The notes under the pieces are model-generated. The model saw only the letters and a program-made list of their open reading frames with translations. It ran no database searches and was not told where the DNA came from. Positions 33,387 through 45,675 of a stretch of DNA of 64,000 bases are shown piece by piece. This DNA is from Anthoceros angustus (lineage: Eukaryota > Streptophyta > Anthocerotopsida > Anthocerotales > Anthocerotaceae), in NCBI GenBank assembly GCA_010909165.1, contig MU008167.1:1352001-1416000 (forward strand), given 5' to 3'. A program made the translations under genes and the position numbers. How positions within the stretch are numbered: the first letter of the stretch is position 1; every line of letters starts with the position of its first letter.

Positions 33387-34313
33387 TGTGGCGCGACTTT
33401 CGTGATAGCCGGTAGCGCGCACAATCCGTGTCGTTGTAGGAAGAAGTCCGTTCCCAAAGGAATGATAGGCTCCGTTTACGCGTTTGGTGATTCCTCACTT
33501 GCGCTCGTTCGGCCTCAACACACACATACTCCTAACTACTCGCGTTCACCGTCTGCGGGCCGGTATGGCCAAGCGTTTAAGGACCGTTCGCGTCCGTATC
33601 GTTCACATCCGTCCCTCACATCGGTCCTTTCCTCTCTCCCTCACGCTACACTCCTCGGTCTTAGAAAAGGCGGGTTTACGGTCCGGACCTCCTCGTCGTT
33701 CGGCCTCTCCGTCCGGGCTCTGCCGCCCTCCGGAGTTCCTCGGCTCACGTTCCGTTGATTCGGTCTTTGGGCGCTCGGGGACGAGTCGGTCACCCTTCTG
33801 CACACACCACAACCGTTAGGTCCGTCACGGGACCGATCAATCTCCCGGGATCGTGCACCTTTCGGTGACTCGGGACTCACGTTAGCAGAAGACACACAAA
33901 GGTGCAGAGCGGCATCAACACCAAGAAAGATGATTTATTGGCGGCCGCCCTCTTATACTCGCCGAAGGTCGCCTTTATTACACCTCTATTACGGTGAGGC
34001 CCATTTCGGTACCTAACCGGCCGCCTACTACCCTGCCTATTCCTATCTCCTTGGTCGGCGTTGTTGCCATCGCGATTGGTAAGGGATGAGGAACCCACCA
34101 CCGCTGACTTGTCTGCGTCCTCCTCTCGATCCGACAACTCCACCACACACTTACTGTTGGTGTCCTCGCCTCGAGCTCGTCGTCTCTCACGTTACTGCGC
34201 TCGGGCGCTCGGCGATCTGGCGTCCAAACTCTCTCGGTAATTCTTCCTTAACTACCTCCGTCCTCCACGCATCCACGCTTCTGAGCGATTTCATTCCCGA
34301 CAGCGCGCCAAAA
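33387..34313 (-). repeat. Extra LTR fragment plus gag leader, part of a 925-bp tandem duplication
   Basis: LTR sequence from TGTGGCG (33,387) to about 34,040 is joined to a second gag leader (34,041-34,310, like 32,900-33,160). The LTR part is practically identical to 34,314-34,965, at an offset of 925 bp. Encoded shadow frames of 69 and 84 codons are identical in the two. The junction lies at the shared word CTTGGTCGG, present both in the LTR and in gag. Confidence 0.8.
34291..34310 (-). promoter_or_regulatory. Primer-binding site, copy 3, next to LTR2
   Basis: This copy is adjacent to the full LTR2 and is the most likely functional position. Minus reads TGGCGCGCTGTCGGGAATG, with ATGAAATCG beginning the gag frame inside it. 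Confidence 0.6.
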
Positions 34314-36079
34314 TGTGGCGCGACTTTCGTGATAGCCGGTAGCGCGCACAATCCGTGTCGTTGTAGGAAGAAGTCCGTTCCCAAAGGAATGATAGGCTCC
34401 GTTTGCGTTTGGTGATTCCTCACTTGCGCTCGTTCGGCCTCAACACACACATACTCCTAACTACTCGCGTTCACCGTCTGCGGGCCGGTATGGCCAAGCG
34501 TTTAAGGACCGTTCGCGTCCGTATCGTTCACATCCGTCCCTCACATCGGTCCTTTCCTCTCTCCCTCACGCTACACTCCTCGGTCTTAGAAAAGGCGGGT
34601 TTACGGTCCGGACCTCCTCGTCGTTCGGCCTCTCCGTCCGGGCTCTGCCGCCCTCCGGAGTTCCTCGGCTCACGTTCCGTTGATTCGGTCTTTGGGCGCT
34701 CGGGGACGAGTCGGTCACCCTTCTGCACACACCACAACCGTTAGGTCCGTCACGGGACCGATCAATCTCCCGGGATCGTGCACCTTTCGGTGACTCGGGA
34801 CTCACGTTAGCAGAAGACACACAAAGGTGCAGAGCGGCATCAACACCAAGAAAGATGATTTATTGGCGGCCGCCCTCTTATACTCGCCGAAGGTCGCCTT
34901 TATTACACCTCTATTACGGTGAGGCCCATTTCGGTACCTAACCGGCCGCCTACTACCCTGCCTATTCCTATCTCCTTGGTCGGTGGTGGGTGGATAGCCT
35001 CATTCCTTCTTGGCGGCGGCCCAAAACCACAGCCGGTGCACGCGCAATCGGATGATCCGCGGGCCCTTCCTCTTCAGTGCAGCCGTTGCGCCACCGTGGC
35101 GGCACGACAGCGATCACCACCAAGTCTTCCTCGTCCTCCCTCTTCTCTCTGGCGGGCCCCTCGATGGGCCCTCAAGGTTGGATCTGCTGGGGTTGGTGGT
35201 GGTGGCTCTCCCCACTCCCGAGTTTGGACCTCGGGACCTGTCTCGACTCGGTCCGGACCTCTAGGTCGGTCTTCCCTCTCAGGTCTCTGGCCGGCCTTCT
35301 TTTGGAGTCGGTCCTCGGGGCCGGTGCCTCTGGGTCCGGTCTTGGACCCAACCCTTCCCAGGTCGGACCTCGGGGCGGACTCGTCACTGGTGGATCCCTC
35401 AGACTTCCTTGAGGCGGACCTCGGGTCCGGCCTTTCCTCAGTCGGGACAAAGTCAGGACCTCGACTCTGGGCATGCCTCCTCGGGCTAGCCACGGGTTCA
35501 TCCCTGAGCCCTCCCTTGGTTCCCGAATGCCCGGTTGCACCCAGATCCTCCCTCGTCCTTCCATGCGAGGGTCTGGGGGCTTACCTCGGTGTGGCGCCCC
35601 TTCCTCCTCCGGTTCCTCCTCTCTCCCGCTGCTGCTGCCGTCGTCAAGCAGGCTCCTAGGACTCCAGCGGTTGTCGTCCCGGGTCCGTCCTCCCTCGCTC
35701 CTCCTTGATCCCCAGAGTCCACCCTCCTGCCTGGGGTGGCGCGGGACCTCCAGGCCTTGAGGGCTCTGCGTGGTAGTCAGTGAATCGACTTCTTTGAATC
35801 GCCTCCTCCACATGAGCCGGGCACGGTACTCCCTCCTCCAGGTGCTCCGTGGCGGATCGCCTCCTCCTTCTTGGCGTCTCGTGGCCAAGCTTACGTGCGG
35901 GCGGACTCCCTTGAGGCCGTCAGGCTGCCTCAGTTACCTCTTGCAACCTTGCTGCGTTCTCCTCCTCCGTCGTTGTTGCTCACGCCCGGTTTGCGGGCCA
36001 TGGTGAGCTCCTCCCTTCTTCCTGCCGGACGAGCATGTACCTTTCCTCAGTGCCTTCTCCCTTCTTCTATTCTTTCCGG

Positions 36080-38960
36080 AGGTCCTCCACTTCCTTCTCC
36101 AGCGGGCGGTATCCCGTCAGGCTCACGGCTTCCGCCATCCTGCGCAACTTGCGGCGAACTCCTTGCCGCCCTTTGTTCTCCTCCGTCTTCAAGCGGGCTG
36201 GGCGTTCCACCTCTCGCTCGAAGTCTTGGATTCTCTGTTGAGAACCCCTGCTTTTCCGTCGTCTTGGGTTGCAACTCCAAAATGTCCTTGTTGTCCTCCG
36301 GCTCCGCGCCTTCTACCTCCTGCTTTTGAGGTCCCCAATCTCCCGGGTCTGGCCTCCAGCCCTCCTCACGGCTCGTGCTTGCTCATGCTTGCTCGGCCTT
36401 GATTGGCGCGGCTCTCGGCCGCCTCCCTCCACCGGTTCCGATCACGCCGATAGTGATCGCGATCGGCCTTCGCCGTGGCCTCCGCCTCCTTGGCCACCTT
36501 CACCTGAGCCTCTCCAGCTTGGCTCTGGTCCAGTCGGGCTGCCTCCGCCAGATCCCGCGCCCGTTCTGCTTGCGCCCGGGCGTCCTCTGCTTCCTGCTGC
36601 GCTACGCCCCTCTGCCTGCAGAGGTCCTCCGCCCGCGCTTGGGCCTCCTTGGCCTGCTTCAGCTGTTCCTCCAGCTGAAGGAATTTAGTCCGGTCCTTGC
36701 GGATGGACCAACCTCCCTCTCCGCCTCCGGCGTTTTCCTTCCTCAATCTGCCGAGCTTGGCCTTCCTTCTCGCCTCTGGGCTCCCTCCAGCTGCTCACGG
36801 AGGAGCACCATGCGCCTCGGGTGGCTTCCACCTCACAGGCCTTCTCGGCCATCCAGACCCAGGCATACCGTCCATGGCGGTAGCAGGACCCGCCGTGTTT
36901 CCTCCACGGCTGCTGATGAGGCTCCCACAAAGTCCGTGGCGGGGCGGCATCTCACAGTCCGTCAGGACCTCCATACCGATCGGAGCAAGTCGGGGGTTCT
37001 CGGACAATCGGGACCCTTAGGTCACGAGTCTTGGCTCGAGCTTCCCCTCCTTGGCCCTTTTGGCGCGAGCTCCTTCTCCAGGCGGGGTATCCCGTCAGGC
37101 TCACGCCATCCTGCTGCAACCTTGCGGCGTCGAACTCCTTGCCTTTGTTCTCCTCCGTCTTCAAGCGGGCTGGGCGTTCACCTCTCGCTCGAAGTCTTGG
37201 ATTCTCGTTGAGAACCCCTTGCTCCGTGCATCTTGGGTTGCAACTCCAAGGTGTCCTTGTTGTCCTCCACTTCCTTCTCGCCCTTCTACCTCCTGCGGTG
37301 CACAGGGTCCCCAATCTCCCGGGTCTGGCCTCCAGCGCCTCCTCACGGCTCGGCCGTGCTCCTTGACCCGCTCGGCCTTGATTGGCGCGGCTCTCGGCCG
37401 CCTCCTCCACGGTTCGATCACGCCGATAGTGATCGCGATCGGCCGCCGTGGCCTCCGCCTCCTTGGCCACCTTCACGAGCCTCTCGGCTCTGGTCGGTCG
37501 GTGCCTCGCGAGATCCGCGCCCGTTCTTCGCCGGGCGTCCTCGCTTCTGCTGCGCTCGCCCCTCACTGCGGAGGTCCTCCAGCTTGGGCCTCCTTTGCCT
37601 GTTCCTCCGGTGAAGGGAGTCGGTCCTTGCGGATGGACGGACCTCCCTCTCCGCCTCCCGGCGTTTTCCTTCCTCAATCCTGCCGAGAGCTTCGGCCTTC
37701 CTTCTCGCCTCCTGGGCTCCCTCCAACTGCTCCTGGAGGAGCACCATGCGCCTCCGGGTGGCTTCCACCTCCTGGGCCTTCTCGGCCATCCCGCACAGAC
37801 CCCAGAGCATACCGTCCATGACGGTAGCCAGGACCCGCCGTGTTTCCTCCACGGCCGCTGCTGGTGAGGCTCCCACAAAGTCCGTGGCGGGGCGGCATCT
37901 CACAGTCCGTCAGGACCTCCATACCGATCGGAGCAAGTCGGGGGTTCTCGGACAATCGGGACCCTTAGGTCACGAGTCTTGGCTCGAGCTTCCCCTCCTT
38001 GGCCCTTTTGGCGCGAGCTCCTTCTCCAGGCGGGGTATCCCGTCAGGCTCACGCCATCCTGCTGCAACCTTGCGGCGTCGAACTCCTTGCCTTTGTTCTC
38101 CTCCGTCTTCAAGCGGGCTGGGCGTTCACCTCTCGCTCGAAGTCTTGGATTCTCGTTGAGAACCCCTATTTGCTCCGTGCATCTTGGGTTGCAACTCCAA
38201 GGTGTCCTTGTTGTCCTCCACTTCCTTCTCGCCTTCTACCTCCTGCGGTGCACAGGGTCCCCAATCTCCCGGGTCTGGCCTCCAGCGCCTCCTCACGGCT
38301 CGGCCGTGCTCCTTGACCCGCTCGGCCTTGATTGGCGCGGCTCTCGGCCGCCTCCTCCACGGTTCGATCACGCCGATAGTGATCGCGATCGGCCGCCGTG
38401 GCCTCCGCCTCCTTGGCCACCTTCACGAGCCTCTCGGCTCTGGTCGGTCTGCCTCGCGAGATCCGCGCCCGTTCTTCGCCCGGGCGTCCTCGCTTCTGCT
38501 GCGCTCGCCCCTCACTGCGGAGGTCCTCCAGCTTGGGCCTCCTTTGCCTGTTCCTCCGGTGAAGGGAGTCGGTCCTTGCGGATGGACGGACCTCCCTCTC
38601 CGCCTCCGGCGTTTTCCTTCCTCAATCCTGCCGAGAGCTTGCCTTCCTTCTCGCCTCACAGGCTCCCTCCAGCTGCTCTGGAGGAGCACCATGCGCCTCG
38701 GGTGGCTTCCACCTCCTGGGCCTTCTCGGCCATCCACGACCCAGGCATACCGTCCATGGCGGTAGCAGGACCCGCCGTGTTTCCTCCGGCGGCTGAGTGA
38801 GGCTCCCACAAAGTCCGTGCGGGGCGGCATCTCCGTCAAGGACCTCCATACCGATCGGAGCAAGTCGGGGGGTTCTCGGACAATCGGGACCCTTAGGTCG
38901 AGTCTTGGCTCGAGCTTCCCCTCCTTGGCCCTTTTGGCGCGAGCTCCTTCTCGCCCTTTT
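36080..38960 (-). CDS. Triplicated coiled-coil coding block in LTR2
   Basis: Three direct repeats of about 948 bp on minus encode an Ala/Glu/Arg/Gln-rich coiled coil. The best open piece is 126 codons at 36,746-36,366, with KFLQLEEQLKQAKEAQARAE and AKADRDHYRRDRNRWREAAE. The longest frame is 308 codons (37,878-36,952). Junctions fall at a CCTTCTC word shared by both ends of the block. The plus strand has long frames too (up to 278 codons) but with a Ser/Leu/Pro mirror composition. The continuation to the N-terminus lies at 38.9-40.3 kb, with LERNIVTRAIRTLG-like sequence. Confidence 0.6.
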
Positions 38961-39606
38961 CTCCACAGGGCTCGGCGGAGGTGATGGAGTCAGGGAGCAC
39001 GCCCTTTTGCCCCTTCACATCGGCGGCAGGACCCGGCTCTGGATCTTTGCGGTGTCCTCCTGCTCCACAGGCGGCGTCCTTACGCCCTCCTTGCTTCCTC
39101 ACTTCTTGCCACTCCGTCGGCGGGGAAGAATCTTGGCAGCGGGGTAGCGTTGGTGGCGTGGTCTTGCGTCTCTTGGCTCTCTCACAGTCGGGGCTCCTCG
39201 GTAGGAGTGATGGCGGTGGCGGGCTGCTGGGGCAGGCCTGCTTGGGGTATTGGTTGGGGCACGGAAGGAGGCGGGGTGCTTCCCATACTTCCACAGGTGG
39301 TGAGGGGTCCGTTCGAGCGTATGGGTCGGAATCCTCGATCGTCCTCCTCCAGTCCGTTTGGTTTTGTCGGCCGGCCTCCTCCCCTCGGCGCCCTTGCCGC
39401 TCCACTTCGGAGGCCTCCGGTCCTTTCGGGCGCTCGCTCAAGCTCTCCTTCCTTGAGGAGTTGAAATGCCCCCATACATGGATCGGTATGGGGCGGCCCA
39501 GATGGCGAGGCTTCTCGCTCACAGCTTGCGAGCTTCACAGCCAGGCGAAGATAATCCTTCCCAGTCGCCCTCTTCCCAGCGCGCGTGCGGGAACACCAAT
39601 AGATTA

Positions 39607-39631
39607 TCACCAAGGTGATCCACCTTGGTGA
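39607..39631. repeat. 25-bp near-perfect palindrome, copy in LTR2
   Basis: Identical to 24,139-24,163, within the same coiled-coil frame of LTR2. Confidence 0.85.
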
Positions 39632-40647
39632 GTAGGTTCGATGGACGATGATCGGGCCCGCCCTTTCGGCATCAGCGGTCGGATATCGACCACCGTTGGT
39701 GGTCGTTGCGTCGAGCCTTAGCATCGCTGTGGTGGACCTATCTTCCCCTTCGCCTTGAGGGGCTCGGCACCCTCCCCTCTTCCTCCTTGGGCGGTTGTAG
39801 GCGCCTTGGGACCTCAAGGTCCATCGCCTTGGTCCTCCGGAGGTTCTTGGACCGCACCTCCTTGTTGACCGCCGACATCTTGGGCAAACTCCGGACGGTG
39901 ACTGTCAAGGTCGAGACCATTTGGAACACATCCAAATGCCACTCCACCAATTCTCCCGCTTCCAGGCGAGCCCAAAGTCCGGATAGCGCGGGTCACAATG
40001 TTGCGCTCCACAAGGTTCCATGGCTCCCAAACTTCGCGGGCTTTTGGGTGCCATCGCCTTCTTCTCCCTTGGTTCTTTGTGCGCTTGGAGGCTGGCACGT
40101 TCGCCTCGCGTTGCTTCTCCGAGCCTCAGCGGTGAGCGCGCCAGGCGTCAGTGTCCCACGAGATACCGCGGGGGGGCGCAGAGATCGCGGTGTCTCGAGG
40201 CTGCGCGTGATGACCTTCTTCGCGACCACGCCGGGAGTAACCGGCGGAGGCGCCTCTTCCTGTCCATAGTAGCCAGGCATGGCACTCGGCCTCTGCGCTA
40301 CTCGCCTCCGCGTACTGCGGCCCCTCGCGCCCGGCCAGGCGTGAATACACTATACAGCGATTCGGTCGACCCGTGCATGCGTCCTCCACTCGAGTCGTCA
40401 CGTGGCGTCGCCCGTCGTCATACGCTCCAACTTCTAAGTTACTTTCCTGGCGTACTTATCACCTTTGGTCACAGGTGGGTCGGTCTTACCCGTCGCACGC
40501 GCCATCGTAGGTCGTCGTTCCTCACTCCGGTCGGGGTATACTCAGTGCCGTCAGTGCTAAGGGCTTATTTCCTCCTTTTAGCCTCATTTTATCCTTCGCT
40601 CCACAAAAACAAAATCCTACCTAATTTCCAGAAGTCCGTGATCCACA

Positions 40648-40766
40648 ATGCAGACGGATCTCATGTCAACGGTGGCCACGCCTAATCCTCTTTTCCGAGG
40701 GGTGCTTTCTGCGGCTAGCCTACAATGCAAAAGCGGGCTGCGCAATCAATGCTCACTAAGGCGGGG
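40648..40766. repeat. Block A2, right remainder
   Basis: Resumes block A after the nested element and matches about 9,662-9,742 (CCTAATCCTCTTTTCCG, then AATCAATGCTCACTA), ending at LTR-B2. Confidence 0.75.
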
Positions 40767-43700
40767 TGTGGCCAAACTTTAGTTGACAGTGGTAGCGCAC
40801 ACTAATCCAGGTTGTGCGTATGTGGTTCGATCCCAAGGGAAGGATCCGTTCGTTAGCTTACTATTCGCCTACTCGGGTTCTAACTTATCTCATCACTTGG
40901 TATCTAGAAAAACCTTTCCGCGTCGTTACAAGGGTATTGTTGGCTACCTTTGCGGGTCTATCTACTACCGGGTAAAAGCGGCACGAATCTCCTTGATGGG
41001 AGGCGGCGAGAGCCTTCTGTGCGGTACTGGCTTCTCCTAGGGCAATCGCCCTAGCTACACAAGTGTAGGACGGAGGCGGAACTCGAAATTACTTCCTACC
41101 CTTTCGACCCAGGCTGGACGGGTCCACTGCCCTTCCGATGCCAGGCGCCTAAGGTTACAACCTCGAACCCAAAGCGTACCACCCGTCACGAACCTCCTAC
41201 TACTTACCCTCCGCTCACCTTCCTTGATGCTTCATAAATCACACTACTGGGCCGGTATGGCCAAATGTTTAAGGACCGTTCGTCCCGGTCTCCTCTCATC
41301 TGAGTCCTCCTCCCTTTAGTCACGCACCCCTCGGTGCCCGATTTGGCGTTGTGCATTCCGGCAAAGGTCGGTATTGACACCTCCGCGTTCACTTCCAGGT
41401 CCGACGGTCAGGCTCTACACACCTCTCTGGTGACGGCCTTCCTGCTTTGTGCTCCCGTCTGCTGGTCGTCCCGCTCTTGAAGAGCAAAGTCACGTCTCCT
41501 CCAAACCTGCAATCACCTCCATACGTTAGGGGGTTTGTCACCAGATCCTAGATAGTCCTCTTCGAAGTAGTCCACCCGCTCGGTGACTCGGGCCTCGCTC
41601 TTGCACTTAGCTCACAGGAGCCTATATGCACAACGCGGTACCAACCCCAAAGGAAAATCACATTACGGGGATGGCAAACCCCCTCTTATACTGCTCCCAA
41701 GGCAGTGCCTTTATTACATCCCTAAAATTGGCTTGCTTGACTACCCCTACAGCGCGTGGCGCCGGATCATGGCGTATCTACTCTCATCTGTTGGTGAGGC
41801 TCTTTGTTGGTGGTGACTCCACTGGCAGCCCAATCCAAACATGGCACACGAGGCGCCTAATGCAGTTATTCTTGACCCTGGGTCTTGGGGGCTACCCCTA
41901 CCTCAAACCGGTCATTTGTGCCACGGGGCAGAGTGACAATCATCGAGTATTAAATCTTCCTACAGCTCGGTAGCGGATGCACCGTGGTCTTCGTTGCCCC
42001 TTGTGCTATGGTTGGTCCTCTCTGGTTCGTCCAGGGTCTGGATTCGCCTTGGGCGTTGGGTCTTTCCCCAACCAAGTCCTCCCCTAACGTCGGGCGGACC
42101 TCTAAGAATCCACCCTCGGCATAGGAGTCCGGACTTGGGTTTGTTCCTATGTCGAGTTTGGACCTCCAAGTGCCTCGCCTCGAGTCAGACCTTTAAGTCC
42201 AACCTACGCCTCGAGTCCAGGACCTTCAAGTCCGCCTCGCCTCTGGACCTCGGCACTTCCACCGCACTGAGGCCACCTCCCATCCCGAGGCCTTCTTTCC
42301 TCCGAGCTCCCTTCACCCCCCCCCATTTGGGTCTTTGAGGTCAGAGACCTACCTCTTAGTCCCTGGTAGGCGCTTCTCCACTTGGACATCGTCGTCTCTC
42401 CGACATGCCCTCCTCTTGCTCTGCGTCTCCAAGCGAGGCACCCGGGCTCCTGTGACGCACCCTTCCTCTCAGGCTACTCAGAGCTCCCTCTGGTGACCCC
42501 TCTGACCTCAGTAGGCTGGTGGCGACACTCGCCATGCCCAGGGCTCGGCGTGGTAGTAGGCGAAGTCCAGGAATGCACCCTGGATGGCCTCCTCCACATG
42601 AGCCCTCGGACTGGACTCCCACCTCCATAGGTGCTCGGGCAGTAGCGGCGTGCTCTTAGCACATTGGGCATTCCCTCTCCAACGCCTTCTGGCCGGGCCC
42701 TTGCAGCATCCTTGGAGGCATTAAGGAAAGCTTTGACAGCTCTCAGCCTTGCTTCTGGTTGGCGGCTCCATCTCCTATTCCCTATGGGCGGCCGATTGCT
42801 TTATTGGAAGGGATTCCCCCTCAGCCCACGATGCGCGGACCGTGACTTTTGTTCCTCTGCTTCCACTTGTATTGGTCGTCACCTGTGACTTAGGAGTCCC
42901 ATCTCCCTCTCGAGCCATTCCAGGCTGTATTAGGCGGGTGGCATCGGCGAGCTCCCTCTTGGCTCGTCGTTGTCACTACTGCTCCTTTGGTGGCTTTCAC
43001 TCCACCCTAGAGGCGAGTTGGAGCCGTTCCACCTCCCGCTCATGGTCCCCTGGTCGGCCACAGAAGAATCCAGTTCCTCTCCTCCACCACCCGGGCTGTA
43101 GCTCGGGGTCTCCTTCTCGCCTTTCCTTGTTTGCGTGCCTCGTCGGCCTCCACAGGCTGCGTGCGGAGGTCTTCCATCACCCTCAGCGGTTCTTGCATCT
43201 CCACTCCATGGGCCGTGCATGCCTGCTCCGAGGCCGCATGCTCCTCCTTCAGGCGTGGTGTGCTCATGCCCTCCCCTCCAGGCAGTTCCGGTCCCTCGGT
43301 GTAATGGTCCCTATCATTTTGGCATTGGCCTCTGCTTCCCGCGCTCCCTTCAGTTGAGCCTCCAGAGCTTGGCTCTCCTCCTCTGTCTGAACTCGAGTGA
43401 GGCTTGGGCATCCTCACGCCTACCAGCGCGACCTCCACCATTGCCCCTTGCCTCCTCCTTTGTTGACTCGGGGCCTCAGCGCATGCACAGGCCTCACAGC
43501 CAATGTGCCTTGTTTGTACAGGCTGGCTTGCAGGTTTCCCTCTGTGGGACCTCGCCTCCCTCTTAAGCCATCCGTGCCTCCCTCTTCAATCAGGCGGGGA
43601 CTCCGCCTTCCACCCGGGCGCGGGCACCTCGTTGTGAGTGTGCGGTGCTCCATCCAGATGGTCTGTCACATGAGGAGGAATGGCCACCACAGTAGTAGTG

Positions 43701-43888
43701 AAGTGAAGGATGCAGGCATGGCGGCCCGGGCCCTCTGCTGCGAGAGTAAGGGGATTGGCGTCCCAGGCTGCAGCATCAGAATCTTTGCCTTCCTCGAGGT
43801 CGCATCCCATCCATGTGGCGAGCAAGGTTGAATTAGGTTCAGCAGCGGTCACAAGGCGATTGGCGGCCACCCAGGCTTCACATGGCGT
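40767..43888 (-). mobile_element. LTR-B2
   Basis: Homologous to LTR-B1 throughout, starting with TGTGGCC. It has the same GC-rich repeats (about 42.08-42.26 kb) and coiled-coil remnant (about 42.5-43.8 kb on minus, including DRDHYTEG where copy 1 has DRDHLRR). A pyrimidine tract near 43,893-43,908 marks the right end. The boundary is approximate. Confidence 0.6.
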
Positions 43889-44138
43889 CCATAATCTTCC
43901 TTCTTCCTCCACGGCGCCAACATGGCTGTCGGCATGGTTTGGGGTAAGAGCTCTTATTGAGCCTTGTGCTCCTAAATTTGTAGTCTGCCATTGCTACCTC
44001 CAATGCGGCAATCTTGTCGTTGGCTACTCAGCAGCCTTGGCTTCATTCGTTGTGACCGGTTTTGAAACACTTGATTTAGCTTTTAGAGGTGTCAGCTAGT
44101 TCAGTCCCTCTAGGCGATACGTATAGGATGCTTTTGAA

Positions 44139-45080
44139 ACACATTATGACTAAATGGCCAATCTTATTGCGGTGTGAGCAATACCAAGCCCTCAACGGGA
44201 GCTTGCACTGAACAAGTGATCCGGCCTACCACAATTGCACAACATTCTTGAGGTAATGCATGCCCGTTGTTGGCCCTACGAAGCAGGCTTGGAAATCACG
44301 ATCCACTGCACCTCAGGCGTGTTCCCCTTGCGGAGAACATACTTTGATAGTGCATGAAGGCTTTGGGTGTCGAGAAGCATACTGGCGAGAATCGATCTCC
44401 TTACACTCCGCCTCCCCTCATGGACCTATTCCAAGGTATTGTTGTCCCGTGTTGTCCACCAAAGGTGATGAGTTGGAAATGAAACAAAGGGTCCCCTGTG
44501 ACTGGCGAAATTTCTCGGCTGCCTCCTAGTCGATCAACATCCCGTGCCCTCCGCAACCAGCTTGCATAAGGTCATTTGCACGCCTCCCTCTTCTTGCGAA
44601 GTTTGCAGCTCGACAATCTTCCGAGGTCTTGATGAAACACCTTCTCTAGAATTGCCATGAATTCCTCCAGGTTGATGTACTTGGGGAGTTTGGATGAACT
44701 CGGGACTCCCCTTGATGGGTGCCACTCTCAGTCGGACTCTCACCACGGATGGCGGGCGAACACGGATGGCGGTGAGCAGTGGGTTTGAAGCTTCGTCCCG
44801 ATTGCGATCTTGGCAGTGGGGCGCTCACCGTATGGGCTTGCCATTGTAATAAAGCACCGCGCTCCTTGAAATTGAGGATTCATGGTGGAAACCATGGAGG
44901 ACAATCCACAGTGCGCTTCAGATAGATCCAATGCTTCCCAGCCAAGTAGCTTGAAAGTCAAAATCCGCAGGTTGCGTGCAGGTCTTCAGAAAATCTATCC
45001 ACCCGCACATGAGGGCCTCCACCTTCCATGGTGTCCGAGTCTTCCGAAGGATCAGCTGATTCTAGCCTTGTCCCTGTAGG
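44139..45080 (-). pseudogene. Retrotransposon gag with damaged zinc knuckle, unit 2
   Basis: Homologous to gag at 13.1-14.1 kb. The knuckle at 44,180-44,139 keeps NKIGHLVIMC but the second Cys codon reads CGC (Arg). The GSPEFIQTP region is frame-shifted. No pol domain follows before LTR-B2. Confidence 0.65.
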
Positions 45081-45469
45081 ACTTGAATGGGGACAGATCT
45101 GTCCCGATTGATCTCTCGGCAAGGAGTTGTGGGAGTCTTTGCCGGCACTGACATCTGAGAATGGAGACCAACTGATTGCTATCTCCAATGTAGCAGGTGG
45201 CGTGCTAGGCGCCTGTAACTTGCCTGCCAGCTCCTCCTGTGCCCACTGCTAACGTTGGGGAGACTGCCTTCTACTGGCATGTATGTGCTCAAGAGTGGTC
45301 CGTTGATGAATGTCTCGTGTCCTCAAAATAGCGGTGATCTCATGTCCTGAGTGCATCCCCCATGTGAGTGAAGCACGATAAATGAGTCACTCCCAAAAAG
45401 AATGGGAAGCAAGCTCCCAAGGACACTTCGCTCATCCCGAGCACGGTGTGAAAGCTCCTCCTAATACTC

Positions 45470-45675
45470 GTGGCGATGGGATTGTAATGCCCTCGCTACG
45501 ACTCTCCCAATAGTCCCGGTGGGACCTGTAATGTCCCTGTCTTTGAAGTCTCCCAACAATCCCTCCAAAGTGGGACTTAAATGTCCTTGTCTTTGGGACT
45601 CTCCCGGAGTCCCTCCAGTGGGGCTGTGTCACTGCTAGGACTCTCGGCAATCTCAGTATGGGACTCTAGGGGTCA
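45470..45675. repeat. GGGACT...AGTCCC minisatellite, unit 2
   Basis: Same array as 14.44-14.70 kb, with unit number and junction bases slightly different. Confidence 0.65.

Larger units (their letters stand above)
20729..40647 (-). mobile_element. Nested Ty3/gypsy LTR retrotransposon with giant LTRs
   Basis: The element is 19.9 kb, with order on minus: LTR2, primer-binding sites, gag, protease, RT/RNase H, integrase, purine tract, LTR1. Ends are TGTG...CACA. It sits inside block A2, and the two flanks rejoin to match the intact site in A1. ATGCA follows the right end at 40,648-40,652. The left flank reads GGCCA just before TGTGG, so a 5-bp target duplication is only approximate, unless the left end is taken 12 bp outward, where ATGCA precedes TGTATGG. 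Domain order, FLDD-type RT and a TGGCGC... primer site fit the Ty3/gypsy group. The LTRs are unusually long and carry coiled-coil coding sequence. Internal segments are tandemly duplicated and many frames are broken. Confidence 0.85.
34314..40647 (-). repeat. LTR2 (5' LTR) of nested element, with triplicated block
   Basis: This 6,334-bp repeat is homologous to LTR1 along its length. It is 1,874 bp longer because a coiled-coil block of about 948 bp occurs three times (starting near 36,080, 37,060 and 38,010) against once in LTR1 (about 22,545-23,500). It ends in CACA at 40,647. GC-rich GGACCTCGGG-type repeats lie at 35.22-35.45 kb. Confidence 0.75.

Noticed and set aside
36375-37211. Plus-strand frame of 278 codons in LTR2 (and similar frames at 37,051 and 37,979)
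   Set aside because: The composition is Ser/Leu/Pro-rich, the mirror of the Ala/Glu/Arg-rich minus frame. Conserved words and heptads are on minus.
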